From positions 1-18,192 of the forward strand of contig JAKOGH010000364.1 of assembly GCA_024811115.1 (NCBI GenBank): 18,192 nucleotides of DNA, given 5' to 3'. The stretch is from Terana coerulea. Lineage: Eukaryota > Basidiomycota > Agaricomycetes > Polyporales > Phanerochaetaceae. Numbering within the stretch: position 1 is the first letter of the stretch; each line of letters begins with the position of its first letter. The position numbers were made by a program, and so were the translations under genes. Positions 1 through 10,645 of this stretch are shown piece by piece. A model generated the notes under the pieces. That model saw only the letters and a program-made list of their open reading frames with translations, had not been told where the DNA came from and made no database searches.

Positions 1-1254
1 CAGAACTAGATGCATATATGCGGCCTTCATAGACAATCGACATCTAATGAATGGAGAAGGCTCCGAGTACACTGAAAGCAAAGGACATTGGGTTCAAGGG
101 GTTGCGAATGAGCGTATGTTTTCGGCAGTAGCCGTGATGCACTGATGGCATGATCGATACGGGCGCTCCGCTCCTACACCCGCTCCTCCAGGGCTCTGCC
201 GGACCACTGATCATCTCTCCGCAACATTCACGACGGATGGTCACCATGGTCTTCACTTTCGACTTGGGACTATGACTGTTATATGGATGCTCGAGGCGGA
301 CTGGAAGGATGTGGCACTCGCTGATCAGAGCTGTCCCGGCTTTTGAATAGTCCCGATTCACCCTGCTTGCGAGACAGGTGCTCTGCTGTCAGTGGTAGTA
401 TGACCCTCGACTACTCTGGCAAGGTGTGTGGTTTGGCGATTGTGATATCATTCTCTACTCTAACACACGTGTCGATCTCTCAAAGTTCAGTTCCGCTCGA
501 CATTCGTCTTGGAACGCTGTCCGTCACCGCCATTCATCGTCGGAGTCGCTGCCTTTAATTTGGGCTTGTTCCCAAGCCGGTGCAGAGCCGGTTGTAGCCC
601 AGTGATTACCCGACATCACGTAGCCCATAGTCGCGTCTGTAGGCTGTGTATGGCCGGCATAAATGGGATACATAGTGCGAAACGCTGGCTGGCGTAGAGT
701 TGTTATTCTGTCCCGTATGTCACGTCCTGATTTCTATCATGCAAAGGTGTCCAACTTATTTGCATTGCACTGACCCTGTTGTCCACGCAGTGCTGTCCGC
801 TTGTATACCCGCGGTCGCTTCCCCAAGAGGATCACATCGGCTGCTGTTCATCTCCGCTAGCCGTCCTGGTGATGCGGTTTTGAGTGCGCCGAGGAGCCAA
901 CCCGCCGACCGGTAATCTGTGTTTGAATTTACAGTCCTTCCCGTTGACATGTCGTTCTCCCCCAATGCAAGGCTTTTTTGGCCTCAAACGGCAATCTTTT
1001 CATTACAATGTCTCCTCTCTTCCCTGCATATGACAGTCCAGTCGTACAGATAAAGCCTCGTCTGAATCACTGTCTATAGCAATCCCCCTTCCTTCATCTC
1101 CTGGTGCAATTGACTAGGTGCGCTGCCATTCGCTCATGCCTAACCGGCTCTTACTATTTATCGTTTATTCGGGATTTTCCTTACATTTTCCTCACATTCA
1201 CAAGTTATTTCACGCACATACGCTCATAAAGAACACACTCTGAATACGGCATCA
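1..1254. other. upstream region without a recognised gene
   Basis: No open frame here carries a recognisable domain. The longest is a 105-codon frame at 44-361 on the minus strand, with mixed composition and no motif. The last 100 bases or so before position 1255 are pyrimidine-rich and A+T-rich and probably hold the promoter and 5' UTR of the downstream oxidase gene. I saw no clear tRNA, inverted repeat or target-site duplication by eye. Confidence 0.5.
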
Positions 1255-3308
1255 ATGGCTCAAACATCCCAGCGAACGCCCGACCTCGCTGGGGCTTCAC
1301 TCTTCACAGCACCCACTCATGGACTTACTAGGAGTGAGAAGACGGCGCTCTCCTATGAGCGAGCCAAGGCGGTTGCCAGGGCATATGGTCAGTGTACTTT
1401 CCTTGATATAGTCTCTCTTACTGATTGATATGAGTAGGCCTCACTTTGGACGATGTCGTCTCACTGACTCCTAAATTCTGGGCCCTACATCAGAACCCGT
1501 TGGGAGTCTTGGATGGCGCCGCGATGACGCTGTTGACCATTCAAGTCAACCTCACCGCGGGCACGATTGCCCGGCAAGCTGCTAACCGACCAGAGTTGGT
1601 TCCGCTGGTAGACGACCTGCTGAACTACAGGAAGCAGTACGTGGAGTGTGCATGTCTTCTGCAGCTGTCATTGGTGCTGACGACCGTTTTACTCCACAGC
1701 GGACAATTTCTCATGACAGAAGTTGGGCATGGCCTGGACATCACCAACCTCGAGACGACTGCGACGCTCTTATCGTCTGGACAATTTATCCTACACACAC
1801 CCACTCCAGATGCCGCGAAGTATGCTCTAGCTGCAACATCTGATATTGATAGATGCTAACATGACTGTCCAGGTTTATGCCTCCCACTGTACCAGCCGGA
1901 TTGCCAACTATCGCGGTGGTGTGGGCTAAGCTCATCGTTCGCGGAGAGAACCTCGGTATCCGACCGTTTCTTGTTCCGCTCAACGACGGGGAGGAGATGT
2001 GTAGCGGAGTAACGTGCAGGTAAAGTTATGCTACACGTGGCCTTGCGTCTGACCCTTTCTCACGTTCTTGCCTTTAGATTGCTGCCTGAACGCGGCGGCT
2101 CGACCCCGCTCAACCACACTGTCACATACTTCGACCACGTGCGCCTCCCCGCCGAAGCATTGCTCGGATCGCTGAAGCTGCCTGCCTCTCCCCGAGCCGA
2201 ACTCCTGCAGTCGATGTGGCGGGTGGTCTGTGGCACGCTCGCCATCGGCTGCGGTGCCCTGCCCGCATTGAAGTGCTGCGCCACGATCGGTGCCATGTAC
2301 AGTCTACGTCGCCACGTCGGCCCGCCGGACCACCGCGTCCCCATCCTGCACTTCCGGACCCAGCAGATCCCGATTTTGGTCCTTACTGCGCAGGCGTATG
2401 TGATGGACGCGTTTGTTCAGTGGGCCACCAAGATGTTCAGCGATACGACCGTGGATGCGCGGGTTCGCCATGCCATCGCAGGGATTCTGAAGACCACGAT
2501 CTTCCAGCACCTGAATGCGGGCATACTGGCCATCTCCGATCGCTGTGGCGTACAGGGGCTCTTCGGTCATAACCAAATGACTACCATGCATGTATGTTGT
2601 TTTCAAAGCGTCCACTCTATTTTTTACTGATTCAAATTTGATGTGAGAACGATGCACGGGGAATAGCTATAGCCGAAGGCGACATTCTGGTCCTCTCAAT
2701 CAGTACGTAGGGTCAGTACATGCGGCAGGCCCACTCACAACTCACGCTTGTTTCCAGAACTCGCTACTGAGATGCTGCAAGGACACTACCACGCACCAGC
2801 TGCGCGCGACCCGACAAGCCTCCTTGCGCGCCACGAAGCCGGGCTCGTCGCGGAGCACTGCGCGACGCTCGCGTCCTCCGCCCACCACCGCAGCGACGCC
2901 GTCAACCGGCTCGTCCTCCCGCAGTGCCAGCCGCTCATCGAGGCCATGAGCCACCGCATGGCGCACGACGCAGCTGTTGCGGCGGGCGTCCGGCCGTGCC
3001 TTGTCGACCTCTATGTCGCGAGCGTCGTGCAGCTCGACCCGCTCTGGTACGCCGAGCACGCCGGCCTGTCGCGCCGCGCGATCGCCGCGCGGGAGACGGC
3101 GGCGCTTGACGCCGTGCTCCCTCATCTTGGGACACTTGTCCGGGAGATGGGCATGGAGCCCTGGATCACGGCCAAGATCGTCTCGGATGAGCGGTGGAAC
3201 TCCTTCGTCGAGACTTGCGAGGAGTTCAGAGGCCGAGTTGTGGTGAACGTCTTTGACAGTGCGAGCGGGCTGCAGCAGGGCGTGGAGATGGTCAGCTCTC
3301 GCCTCTGA
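1255..3308 (+). CDS. acyl-CoA oxidase-like flavoprotein, peroxisomal (7 exons)
   Basis: Exons: 1255-1387, 1438-1636, 1700-1819, 1873-2019, 2078-2591, 2648-2702, 2758-3308. All introns are GT-AG, 50-63 nt. The exons sum to 1719 nt (572 residues plus stop) with matching phases, so the model closes without a break. Residues 112-130 read GQFLMTEVGHGLDITNLETT, the middle-domain flavin/substrate signature of acyl-CoA oxidases and dehydrogenases. It is followed by an MPPTVPAG segment, then RGENLGIRPFLVPLNDG and the HTVTYFDHVRLP stretch that starts the C-terminal helical domain. A weakened counterpart of the CGGHGY...TYEGDN block is CGVQGLF...IAEGDI. The last three residues are SRL, a PTS1-type signal, so peroxisomal location is expected. 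The family oxidises acyl-CoA to trans-2-enoyl-CoA, passing electrons to oxygen. The protein is shorter than classical ACOX (about 650-700 residues), and the usual catalytic Glu is not obvious, so substrate and activity are uncertain. The start was chosen because it opens exon 1 in phase and lies just downstream of a non-coding pyrimidine-rich stretch. It converges on the OPT gene. Confidence 0.88.
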
Positions 3309-3551
3309 AGACTGCTTGGCTTGCGTATTACGCACTATAATATAAAATCATAGAATACACTAGTACTACTTAGTCATAATTTACGAGCGATAGCCCAATG
3401 ATTTCTAGAAATAGCATCACGGAAACGGCGATTCTCTTTGCAAACGGGAGAGCCTTGTACCTATTGTCACTCAGTGCTCAGCCGAGCACGAGTCCAATCA
3501 CATAGATACGAAGTCTATTTGCAATATGTACACCCCGTCGGTTTGCCAAAG
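3309..3551. other. intergenic space between convergent genes
   Basis: This stretch of 243 bp separates the stop codons of two genes transcribed towards each other. The first half is A+T-rich (for example around 3335-3375) and is a reasonable place for both polyadenylation regions. No conserved coding sequence or repeat was seen. Confidence 0.6.
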
Positions 3552-6500
3552 CTACTCAGTCAAAGCGCACCGATCCACCGAGAGGTTCGCCGGGTTTCCC
3601 CACCAATTCGGGAAGTTGACGGCCCGGTTGCTTGCGCCGAAGACCGCGAAGCTCTGGAATGACCACTACATTTAGCACGTCACGAAGTGATGGTCAAGTG
3701 ACAATGCGTCACCAGGATGAAGAGCAGGATCTCGCTGCCGCCGTCCAGCGCCGCAGACGTCAAGTAATTGTATTTCTTGAACCACGCCGGCCGTCGGGTT
3801 CGTGCCCACCATTGTGTGGCGAGCCCAAGAGTAAGCGCGGACCTGTTTGTGAAGTCAGACGCAAGCGAGATGTCAAGTCTGCCATGATGAGAGAATGGAC
3901 GTACCACCATTGCCCGTTGACCGAGTAGGGTAGCGACCCCACATACAAAGCCACGACGGGAGTATTGATGTATGCAGAAGCTTTGGAGATGAAGGAGTCG
4001 GGCCTGGAGTATCTGTGGATGAGCCAGAAAGGAACGGGCAACAGGAGCCCGAAGATGACAGCGAACGGCACGAGCCAGTATGGCTTGCCCACTGTAAACC
4101 TGATATGGACGCGTCGCATGAATAGACTATACAGATAAATGCACGAACACGTACAACTCTTTGCCGAAGGCTCCCCATTGCAACGGACGCGGAATTGTAT
4201 TGTTGGACGATATATCCGCTCCACTGCATCGTCAAATATGTGAGTTGAACTAGAATAATGCGATGGGCCTTATACGACTGACGATGCGAGTCCCGATGGG
4301 GTCAAGTAGGACCTCTCGATGATTATTCACAATGCTGATCATCACTACAACCAAAGTCAGCATGTGCGATATCATTGCTACGAATGGACGGACTGGTATA
4401 GTTGAAGATCGAACCGATAATGGACCCAGCCATCTGCGCAGCGAAGGTCACGCGAGGAGGAAGTTTGGTGTACTGTCCCAGCTTTAGATCTGTGAGGCAA
4501 CTCGCTGAGGATTTTTCATGTGAAGATTAATCTGAGCTAACCTTGTAGCATCGCTAAAGCTTGAAACGAAGTGCTATTGCCGTACAAATTCACGTACATG
4601 ACCGTTCTATCCGTATCGTTGCGTCAGCCGCACCCGCGAACGCGCATTGCCATAGTGCTGCTTACATGGGTTGCCCAGGGTGTATGAAGCCGGCTAGAAC
4701 CTGCATAGCGTATCTTATGTACAACGAGAATCCCGTAGTGGCTGAGACTACACCACTCTTGAGTACTGTGCAAACTCGCGGAATATAAAAAGACGTACTA
4801 AACCCTAAGCACGTAGCAATGACCGCGCTGATGAGCGTGAAGAGGATGATGCTCCACCACGGCATGAGGGGCGTGGGCGTAGCATAGCTGCACCCGATAC
4901 CGACTGCCAGCGAGGTGGTGAAGAGCGCCAAATACCACCACTGGGGAACTTCGGCATACTTCTTCATCTCTGCACAAACATTTGAGACTGCGCTTGGTGT
5001 GCGCGAGAGGGTATTTTACCCTGATAATGCCTGTCGTCGATGTCCTGTCCGCTCCGCATGAACTTGAACCCCGAGAACGCTGGCCGATGCACCAGGTGAA
5101 GGCATGTCGACCGTAAAATACGTAGCTCTGCTCACCGGCTTTCAGGTCTTTCCAATGCCACAAGCCGACATGGACGAGCGCCGCGCCGAGGCTGAAGTTG
5201 TAGCACACCTGGCTGACGACGTACGTCGCCGTGAAGCGAGGGAGCCCAACCTCGGCGAGCTTCGCCGGATCCAGTGCGTTCTCGGGAGTGAGAACGGCAG
5301 TCTGGTTGTACGTGTTCCCATTCTTGTCGAACAGTGCTTGAGACATGTACACGAGATCCCGGGCGTTGAAGTTGTTCTTGTAGTACGCAAGCGTCAGCAC
5401 GAAATAGCCGATGAACATGCCAACTGGGGATGCGTGGGGAGGTCAGCTGAAGAATGTAGCACAAGGCGAGCATAGCTTACTCCACGAGTTGACCTCTGGT
5501 AGTGAATGTCGGGGTCAGCTGCTCATGTCGGAAGATTCCATGACAGTGTGGACTCACGCGTCCGAAGCGGCCACACCAGCGGGGTTGCTTGGGTAATGAG
5601 TGTCCAGCTCGTGCTAAAGCTGAACAGGCCAATTCCTTCGTTTGCCGACCCAGCGCCAAACAGATTGCGTACAAACGGCGAACGGCCGTTATCGATCAAG
5701 CATACCACGGAGAAAGCACTAAGGAGAGGGAAAGAGTACTGCGGAATCCTGAAGTTCACTTAGAACTGAGCGCTATACTCAAAAGGTACTACTCGTGCAT
5801 GGGACGCACCATTCCCAGAAGAAAATGCCAGCGAAAACAATCCAAAAATATTTTCTGATAAAAGTGCATCAGTGACAGTTTGATTCTGTGAAGCTAACGC
5901 TCACCTCTTCTTGTGGTTGAGTGCGCCGCCAAAGTGTAAGCTCTGTAGCAGAGACACCACCGAGATATAGGACGGGTAAAATGCACTGAGGAAACATCAA
6001 AATCTATGCTGTGAGACACCATGAGTTCGCTTCAACACACTATGTCGGGTACACTAGTAAAGTGCGCACTAAGTAAACAACGCTTAATTAGAGCTATGAT
6101 GATGCTTCAGATGACTATGTCTTACACATTCCGGCCAAGCCATAACCAAGCATTTGACTGGAAAAGATCTGGAAAATAGCCACGACTGCACTGAGCCTCT
6201 GGTTGTAGAACAAGTCTATGCGTTGGACGATATATCAGCAAGCAGGATCACGTACAGGACAACATAGCCTCACCAATTGCTGCGATGACCTCCATCGCGA
6301 CCGCGACCGATGATGCGGTAGAAGCCATGATGACGATCGCAGCGTGTTCTGGGAAAGCCGGCGTCAAGAGGAAATGCTGTTTCGTGGAAGGGCCACAACG
6401 AACCCTTAATGTTAAACGGGCCGGGATTCAGATGTTTAAGCCAGCCTCTACTCGGGATGACAGCTTGAATGAGAAACGTTCAGCTACACTGAAATGATAT

Positions 6501-7237
6501 GGGTGACTTATTTACTAACCCGCCATTCCCTCCCCCAGTACGTATGATATGATTAGACAGAACAGCTGAGATATAGTTGCGTTCTAGTGGATTTGAGCTA
6601 TCAAATCCTTTTGAAAATGAAAGGAGCAATCCATACCTGGGGCTTGAACGTGTAGATAGTAGAAAGGATTGAGCTGAACACGCTTAGTCCAATACCAAGG
6701 AAGACCATCCTGAACGTGACTGCCGGTAGCGAAGGATCATCCTCTGTAGAGATAACCTATGTCTTGCACAGTGAGACCAGTCGCAAATGCAGATGTGTAG
6801 GATACTGACCTCAACCGCCACATCCTCCGCTTTCTCGATAACGGCAACGTTCTCGCTCTCGTCGTCTGGAATAACTGAGCTTTCCGAGGCATCGCCTGCC
6901 TTTTCTCCATCAAGTTTATTGAACGCAAGTACGCTCGCGGTGCGCTCCCGGTTGAGCACAGGGGTTTCGTCGAGCATCGCCGCCATCTTCAACGTGTCGT
7001 GCAGCGTTTCTGGGAGCGGGACGAGGGAGACGAGGGAGTAAACCACTGTACTGGTTCGTCTTATACAACCATCTACTTCTTGACGGAGAAGGACTTTTGA
7101 TGGTGCTCACATGTCCTCAACCTCGAGGTCGGACGTCCGAGAACGTCGTCGGCATCACACAAGAGCATTGCGAGATCGGACCTCGCATTCGCTTGCTGCT
7201 CCGTGTAGACATGGTTTAGTGGATTGTGAGGCATCAT
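3552..7237 (-). CDS. OPT-family oligopeptide transporter (23 exons, one frame break)
   Basis: Exons in transcript order: 7237-7111, 7045-6810, 6756-6637, 6583-6520, 6463-6404, 6348-6274, 6215-6126, 6068-6041, 5985-5905, 5854-5810, 5748-5558, 5495-5481, 5423-5136, 5079-5020, 4969-4799, 4741-4666, 4606-4542, 4489-4394, 4344-4283, 4223-4155, 4099-3905, 3842-3713, 3653-3552. Introns are GT-AG, 49-65 nt, and phases close to about 814 residues once one surplus base near 4178 is discounted. Family marks: EDDPSLPAVTFR before the first membrane helix, the NPG motif in LNPGPFNIKEH, many hydrophobic helices, EVPQWWY, the KIPPR-type motif (KLPPR in QYTKLPPRVTF), NNHREVLLDPIGTRIWSG, and a C-terminal FPNWWGNP. 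Known OPT proteins are plasma-membrane proton-coupled importers of tetra- and pentapeptides and glutathione-like compounds. The substrate here is not readable. The N-terminal 120 residues are hydrophilic, with an LPETLHDTLKMA segment. The start is uncertain: the frame is open upstream to an ATG at 7378. Exon 16 could instead start at 4765, but that needs a 33-nt intron. Confidence 0.9.
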
Positions 7238-8536
7238 TAGAGTCTCTTTCCTATAGCAGGCTTGAAGAGTGCAGGCGAAATATCTGTAAGATGAAGATAG
7301 GCACGAGAGAGCTTTCGCAGCGCTTAGTGGAAGAGATAACGACCTATCTATCGCACCTGTGCTTGGTTCAAGTGGCATTCTTCGTGAGTTGAGAGGCTCT
7401 GAGATGCACGCTAGCCAGCGTCACAATGATAGGGCTATGTATGGATTGAGCAGGGTAATGAACCTCCGGAACGCGGCCTGCAGCCGGCGAGGAGTGTATG
7501 GAACGAACATGAACATATTTGGTATTGTAAGTGAACGCAATTCGCCTCGCTATTCAATATTCAGTGACAGTGTACACTTCAACCAAAGGTTGTGTTTGAA
7601 CTCACAATTAGTTACGACCTTCCTTTTACGAGGGAAGAGCAACCCCATGCGATTCATTTAATGGAGTCGACGCGTCTAAGCGCACCTCTCTTCTTCAAAG
7701 TGCGGGTAAGAATCAACAGCACAGCAATGGCTAGCAGCCCAAAGCGTGGGCTGCAGAGTTATCCAAGTGTTGTCACTTAAAACTTTCCAGCTCGGGTCAC
7801 GGACTTCGAGTAATTGTCGAAGAGTTGGCTGGAGCGCGCCCAACTCGACTGGTAGATCAAGTCGTGCTTTGCTACAGTCTAGTGGGTTTCAGGCTGCTTC
7901 AGCCCTACACAGTGGCGTTGAGTAAACCGTCTGAAATGGCTGGCTGCAGGAGAACATCCGACTCGCCGAGAAGCGACGATGCGATGTTCCGGCAACTCCC
8001 GTGATGGCGGCGGGTCCCGACTCCCGACTCCCGCACGCGCTCCGCCCTTCGTTGGGAACCAACCAGGGGGAGGCACGATTGCAAGCGCTGATATCGACTC
8101 CTAAGGGCGTCTGTACGGGACCCCGTAGACTACGTAGCACAGAGGACTGCAGCAGAGCTGCAAGATACAAGTCGTGGGCTCGTGGAGAAGCAATACATGA
8201 TTTCTTTTCAGGATATTCAGTTTTCAGAGTCCACACCTGATTCATTTTCCCCCTGCTTTTGAGCGCAAGGCATATAACTTGAGTTCAAAGTAAGTAAATT
8301 CGAGTCAGACGTGAAGATCGCAGGTAGAAAAAAGGCCCTGGTTACTTCCATAGAGATAATTAAATGCCTCGTAGTCCATAGCAGTGACTCCCTACAATAC
8401 GAGCTCCTTTCAGACGTATTCGAGCAAGCCTGCTCGTTTCCCTCCTTGGCTCAGCGAGCGCTAAGATGGATAGGACCCCGAGAACCGGAGCAGGCCATGG
8501 GAGCAAGTCGATATCAGCGCTTGCAATCGTGCCTCC
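7238..8536. other. intergenic DNA upstream of the OPT gene
   Basis: This stretch of about 1.3 kb has no recognised gene. It should contain the OPT promoter, at its left end, read leftwards. Open frames such as 7889-8245 (minus) show no domain. Small hairpin-forming sequences lie at about 7737-7753 (AGCCCA/TGGGCT), 7803-7820 (CTTCGA/TCGAAG) and 7822-7848 (GAGTTGG/CCAACTC). A short tandem of CCCGACT occurs near 8013-8030. Nothing else stands out. Confidence 0.45.
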
Positions 8537-8544
8537 CCCTCGGA

Positions 8545-8583
8545 CAAGAGGCGACCAAAAGTCGAGCGCCGTACACTGACCTC
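8545..8583 (+). repeat. left terminal inverted repeat of the 440-bp element
   Basis: This 39-base arm starts CAAGAGGCGACCAAAAGTCG and is repeated exactly, inverted, at 8946-8984. The element tip is fixed by the flanking 8-bp duplication. Confidence 0.88.
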
Positions 8584-8945
8584 CCTTTGCAATCAAAATG
8601 CCTACAGCTCCTCGACAACGCGTCCGTCCGTCATAAAAATTACATGGACGTTTCCGCAAGTAGCACAAATAGGGTCTCTCGTGTATAACAGAATTGCGAA
8701 ATCGTAATGCTTGAGCTTGTAGAAGCGAAATACTCACGGCTGCTCCACACATCAAAATTTCCTGTCCAAATTGGGAAAAGAAGTTTTGCGAATAACTCGT
8801 CAGGGTTTTCCAGTATACTCATAATTTTGTCATATTCCGATAACCAGACATCGGTAATAGGTCCCTTTGTGGAGTTCCGAAGGCGAACGGATGAGAACTC
8901 GATGAGCTACATCCACACAAAGTTGGTATCTCTACGCGCGCTTAA

Positions 8946-8984
8946 GAGGTCAGTGTACGGCGCTCGACTTTTGGTCGCCTCTTG
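8946..8984 (-). repeat. right terminal inverted repeat of the 440-bp element
   Basis: This is the exact reverse complement of 8545-8583. It is followed directly by the second copy of CCCTCGGA (8985-8992). Confidence 0.88.
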
Positions 8985-8992
8985 CCCTCGGA

Positions 8993-9672
8993 ACCAACAC
9001 CTCAAAGTTGGCTACCAGAAATACTGCTCTGTTAATTGTGTTTGCCGACCTGAAATACACCATTCAAATCAAAGCGACCAACTCAGTGAGCAGCTGGTGT
9101 CCCGACTGCTGCCACATCTCCTGTGAGTGATGATGTCGGAGCGATGTTGTGAAGAAATATATGTTACGAGTTACGGCTGGACGGCGTCCGGTGCGTTTTC
9201 AGCCGCATATACGTTCTTGAAGATCACTCATACCAATTTATATAGTGTGTTCGCCTGCGAATGGGGATTGTTACGTTCCTCACTATAACAGCACAGGTGG
9301 CCGTCTGAGCGAATGAACGTGCGCGCACAGAAGTGAAGTATTTATGCTGCAGCCTAAAGGTTCCACACGCAAGCCAGACGGGTCGTCTCCACGCAAGCTC
9401 ACGCTGCTAGACGGGCGAGCTTGCAATGGTCACGCAAAAGTAGAATCCGTGCGTCATCATGTACGGTACCTCACGCTGCTGAGTATCATCAGTACTGTGG
9501 TTTTGTTTTTCGTTTACACCGGATTGCTAGCTGCTGTATCGCAATAGGGATCGAACTCAAGTACTTTTGATACAAAGATAATACACTAATAAGCTTAAGA
9601 CAGTAACGGAATATCTCGATAGCGCGAAGAATAAATATGCGTATAAATAAGGTCTAGAAAGCTCTCATGCGC
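8993..9672. other. intergenic DNA downstream of the peroxidase gene
   Basis: About 680 bp without a recognised gene. A 67-codon plus-strand frame at 9344-9547 ends in a hydrophobic stretch but has no upstream support or known motif, so I do not call it. The A+T-rich stretch 9570-9660 lies just beyond the stop codon of the leftward peroxidase gene and probably contains its 3' end. Confidence 0.45.
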
Positions 9673-10478
9673 TCATGCACTCTGTGCAATCCAATCCTGC
9701 AGCCAGATTTTGCTCGCGATAATGCTGGACACCTTTTTCGTCCGCAGGAGACCGATCTGTCCTGCCGGCCTCGTCCACCCATCTGGCAACCGGTCCTCCC
9801 CAAACCACTGCCTCACGAACGTCTTCGGCACCTGCAGCGACTTGTCCGACGCGCCGGGCACCGCGGCTTCGCGCCAAACGCGAGCAGCGTGAGCGCCGCC
9901 TCGCCGTGCGCGATCTCCCGGTGCACCCGGTCGAGCGACGTGTGCACCTCGAGCGCGCGCCGGATGCGCGCGCGGACAAAGTCGTCCAGGCCGAGGCTCT
10001 GCGCCTGGCCCGCCGCGCAGCCCTTCTCGCCGCGCCGGGCGTCGCGCGTGTCCGCGGTCTGCAGCAGGCGGCACAGGAGCGAGGTGTCGGGGTGGTGCGG
10101 CGCGAAGGACTGCCCGGGCGCGGCGTCGGCGTGCGCGAGCGAGCAGTTGTGCTCGATGCGGTTGTGCCGTGAGAGCTCGTGCAGGCTGAGGCGCCCCCGC
10201 GTCCCGCAGAGGAGTATGCCGAAGGTGGAGAGGAAGATGGCGAGGGGTAGGAGAGATTGTACACCAGCCGGAGGGATTGTATGAGCTGCCACCAGCCGAT
10301 GTCACGTCCGTCGCGGGGCCTGGAGTGAAACACGGTCAGTGAGAGCAAGTGGGGGTAAGTACAACGATACGCACAGATACCCGTGGTTGGCAAGTGCGTT
10401 CAAAGCAGGACATGGGCTTCTGCTATCGCCTCCCCGCCCACGCACGAACGTATGATCATTCGAGGTACTGAAGCCCAT
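9673..10478 (-). pseudogene. short heme-thiolate peroxidase (UPO/chloroperoxidase family), frame broken twice
   Basis: Exon 1 is 10478-10375 and exon 2 is 10319-9673, with a 55-nt GT-AG intron. Exon 1 encodes DSRSPCPALNALANHGYL. The PCP cysteine (residue 23) is the proximal heme-thiolate ligand of this family. Exon 2 continues PRDGRDIGWWQLIQSLRLVY, a hydrophobic segment, then LSLHELSRHNRIEHNCSL (the EHD/EGD region, here EHN), then GLDDFVRARIRRA, VHREIAHGEAALTL, and finally a segment ending RQWFGEDRLPDGW. Following homology forces two frame changes of one missing base each, at the G run 10244-10247 and near 9872-9873. With both allowed, the protein would be about 250 residues, normal for short members. 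There is no signal peptide. Members use H2O2 for oxygen transfer, halogenation or peroxidation; the substrate is unknown. It is called as a pseudogene only because of the breaks, which could be sequence errors. Confidence 0.82.
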
Positions 10479-10636
10479 CCTTGCCAGAGGTTTTCAAAGC
10501 GTTGTAGGTATGCAAGGTGGGTGGAAGAGAAAAGCCAGGTGCAAGTATAATAAGTAAGTGGGCTGCAAGCTGCGCTGACGCTGTGGAGAACGGTCGGGAT
10601 TGGGGAGCCGGCTTACTTGTGGCCGGTCTGGATGGT

Positions 10637-10645
10637 TCGTATATA
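10637..10645 (-). promoter_or_regulatory. possible TATA box of the peroxidase gene
   Basis: Read on the minus strand, a TTTATATAC sequence lies about 160 bases before the peroxidase ATG at 10478. It is followed by a pyrimidine-rich stretch (10520-10500, minus strand CTTTTCTCTTCC) that could mark the transcription start. The motif is nearly palindromic, so direction is inferred from the neighbouring gene only. Confidence 0.4.

Larger units (their letters stand above)
8545..8984. mobile_element. non-autonomous hAT-like inverted-repeat element (MITE), 440 bp
   Basis: The termini 8545-8583 and 8946-8984 are exact reverse complements over 39 bases, with tips reading CAAGAGGCGACC. The element is bracketed by CCCTCGGA at 8537-8544 and again at 8985-8992, a perfect 8-bp target-site duplication. 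An 8-bp duplication with inverted repeats is characteristic of the hAT superfamily, but KDZ/Zisupton elements can look similar, and the tip does not fit the usual hAT consensus (YARNG) at its fifth base. The 362-bp interior has no recognisable transposase, so mobility would need an enzyme supplied elsewhere. Identical repeats and an intact duplication suggest a fairly recent insertion. Confidence 0.85.

Noticed and set aside
44..361. 105-codon minus-strand open frame near the window start
   Set aside because: No domain, no splice partner found, and mixed composition. Open frames of this length are expected by chance.
2742..3335. 197-codon minus-strand frame over the oxidase C-terminus
   Set aside because: Shadow of the GC-rich last exon of the oxidase gene, with no family resemblance.
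4203..6236. 15-base direct repeat GTTGGACGATATATC at 4203 and 6222
   Set aside because: One copy is in an OPT exon and the other in an intron. A single 15-base match in 18 kb is near chance and has no extension.
9344..9547. 67-codon frame ending in a hydrophobic segment
   Set aside because: No known motif, no support for expression, and no conserved context, so it is likely chance.
9665..10393. 242-codon Ser/Arg-rich minus-strand frame over the peroxidase
   Set aside because: Only its first part (to about 10248) coincides with conserved peroxidase sequence. The rest is the wrong frame of GC-rich coding DNA beyond the frame break.
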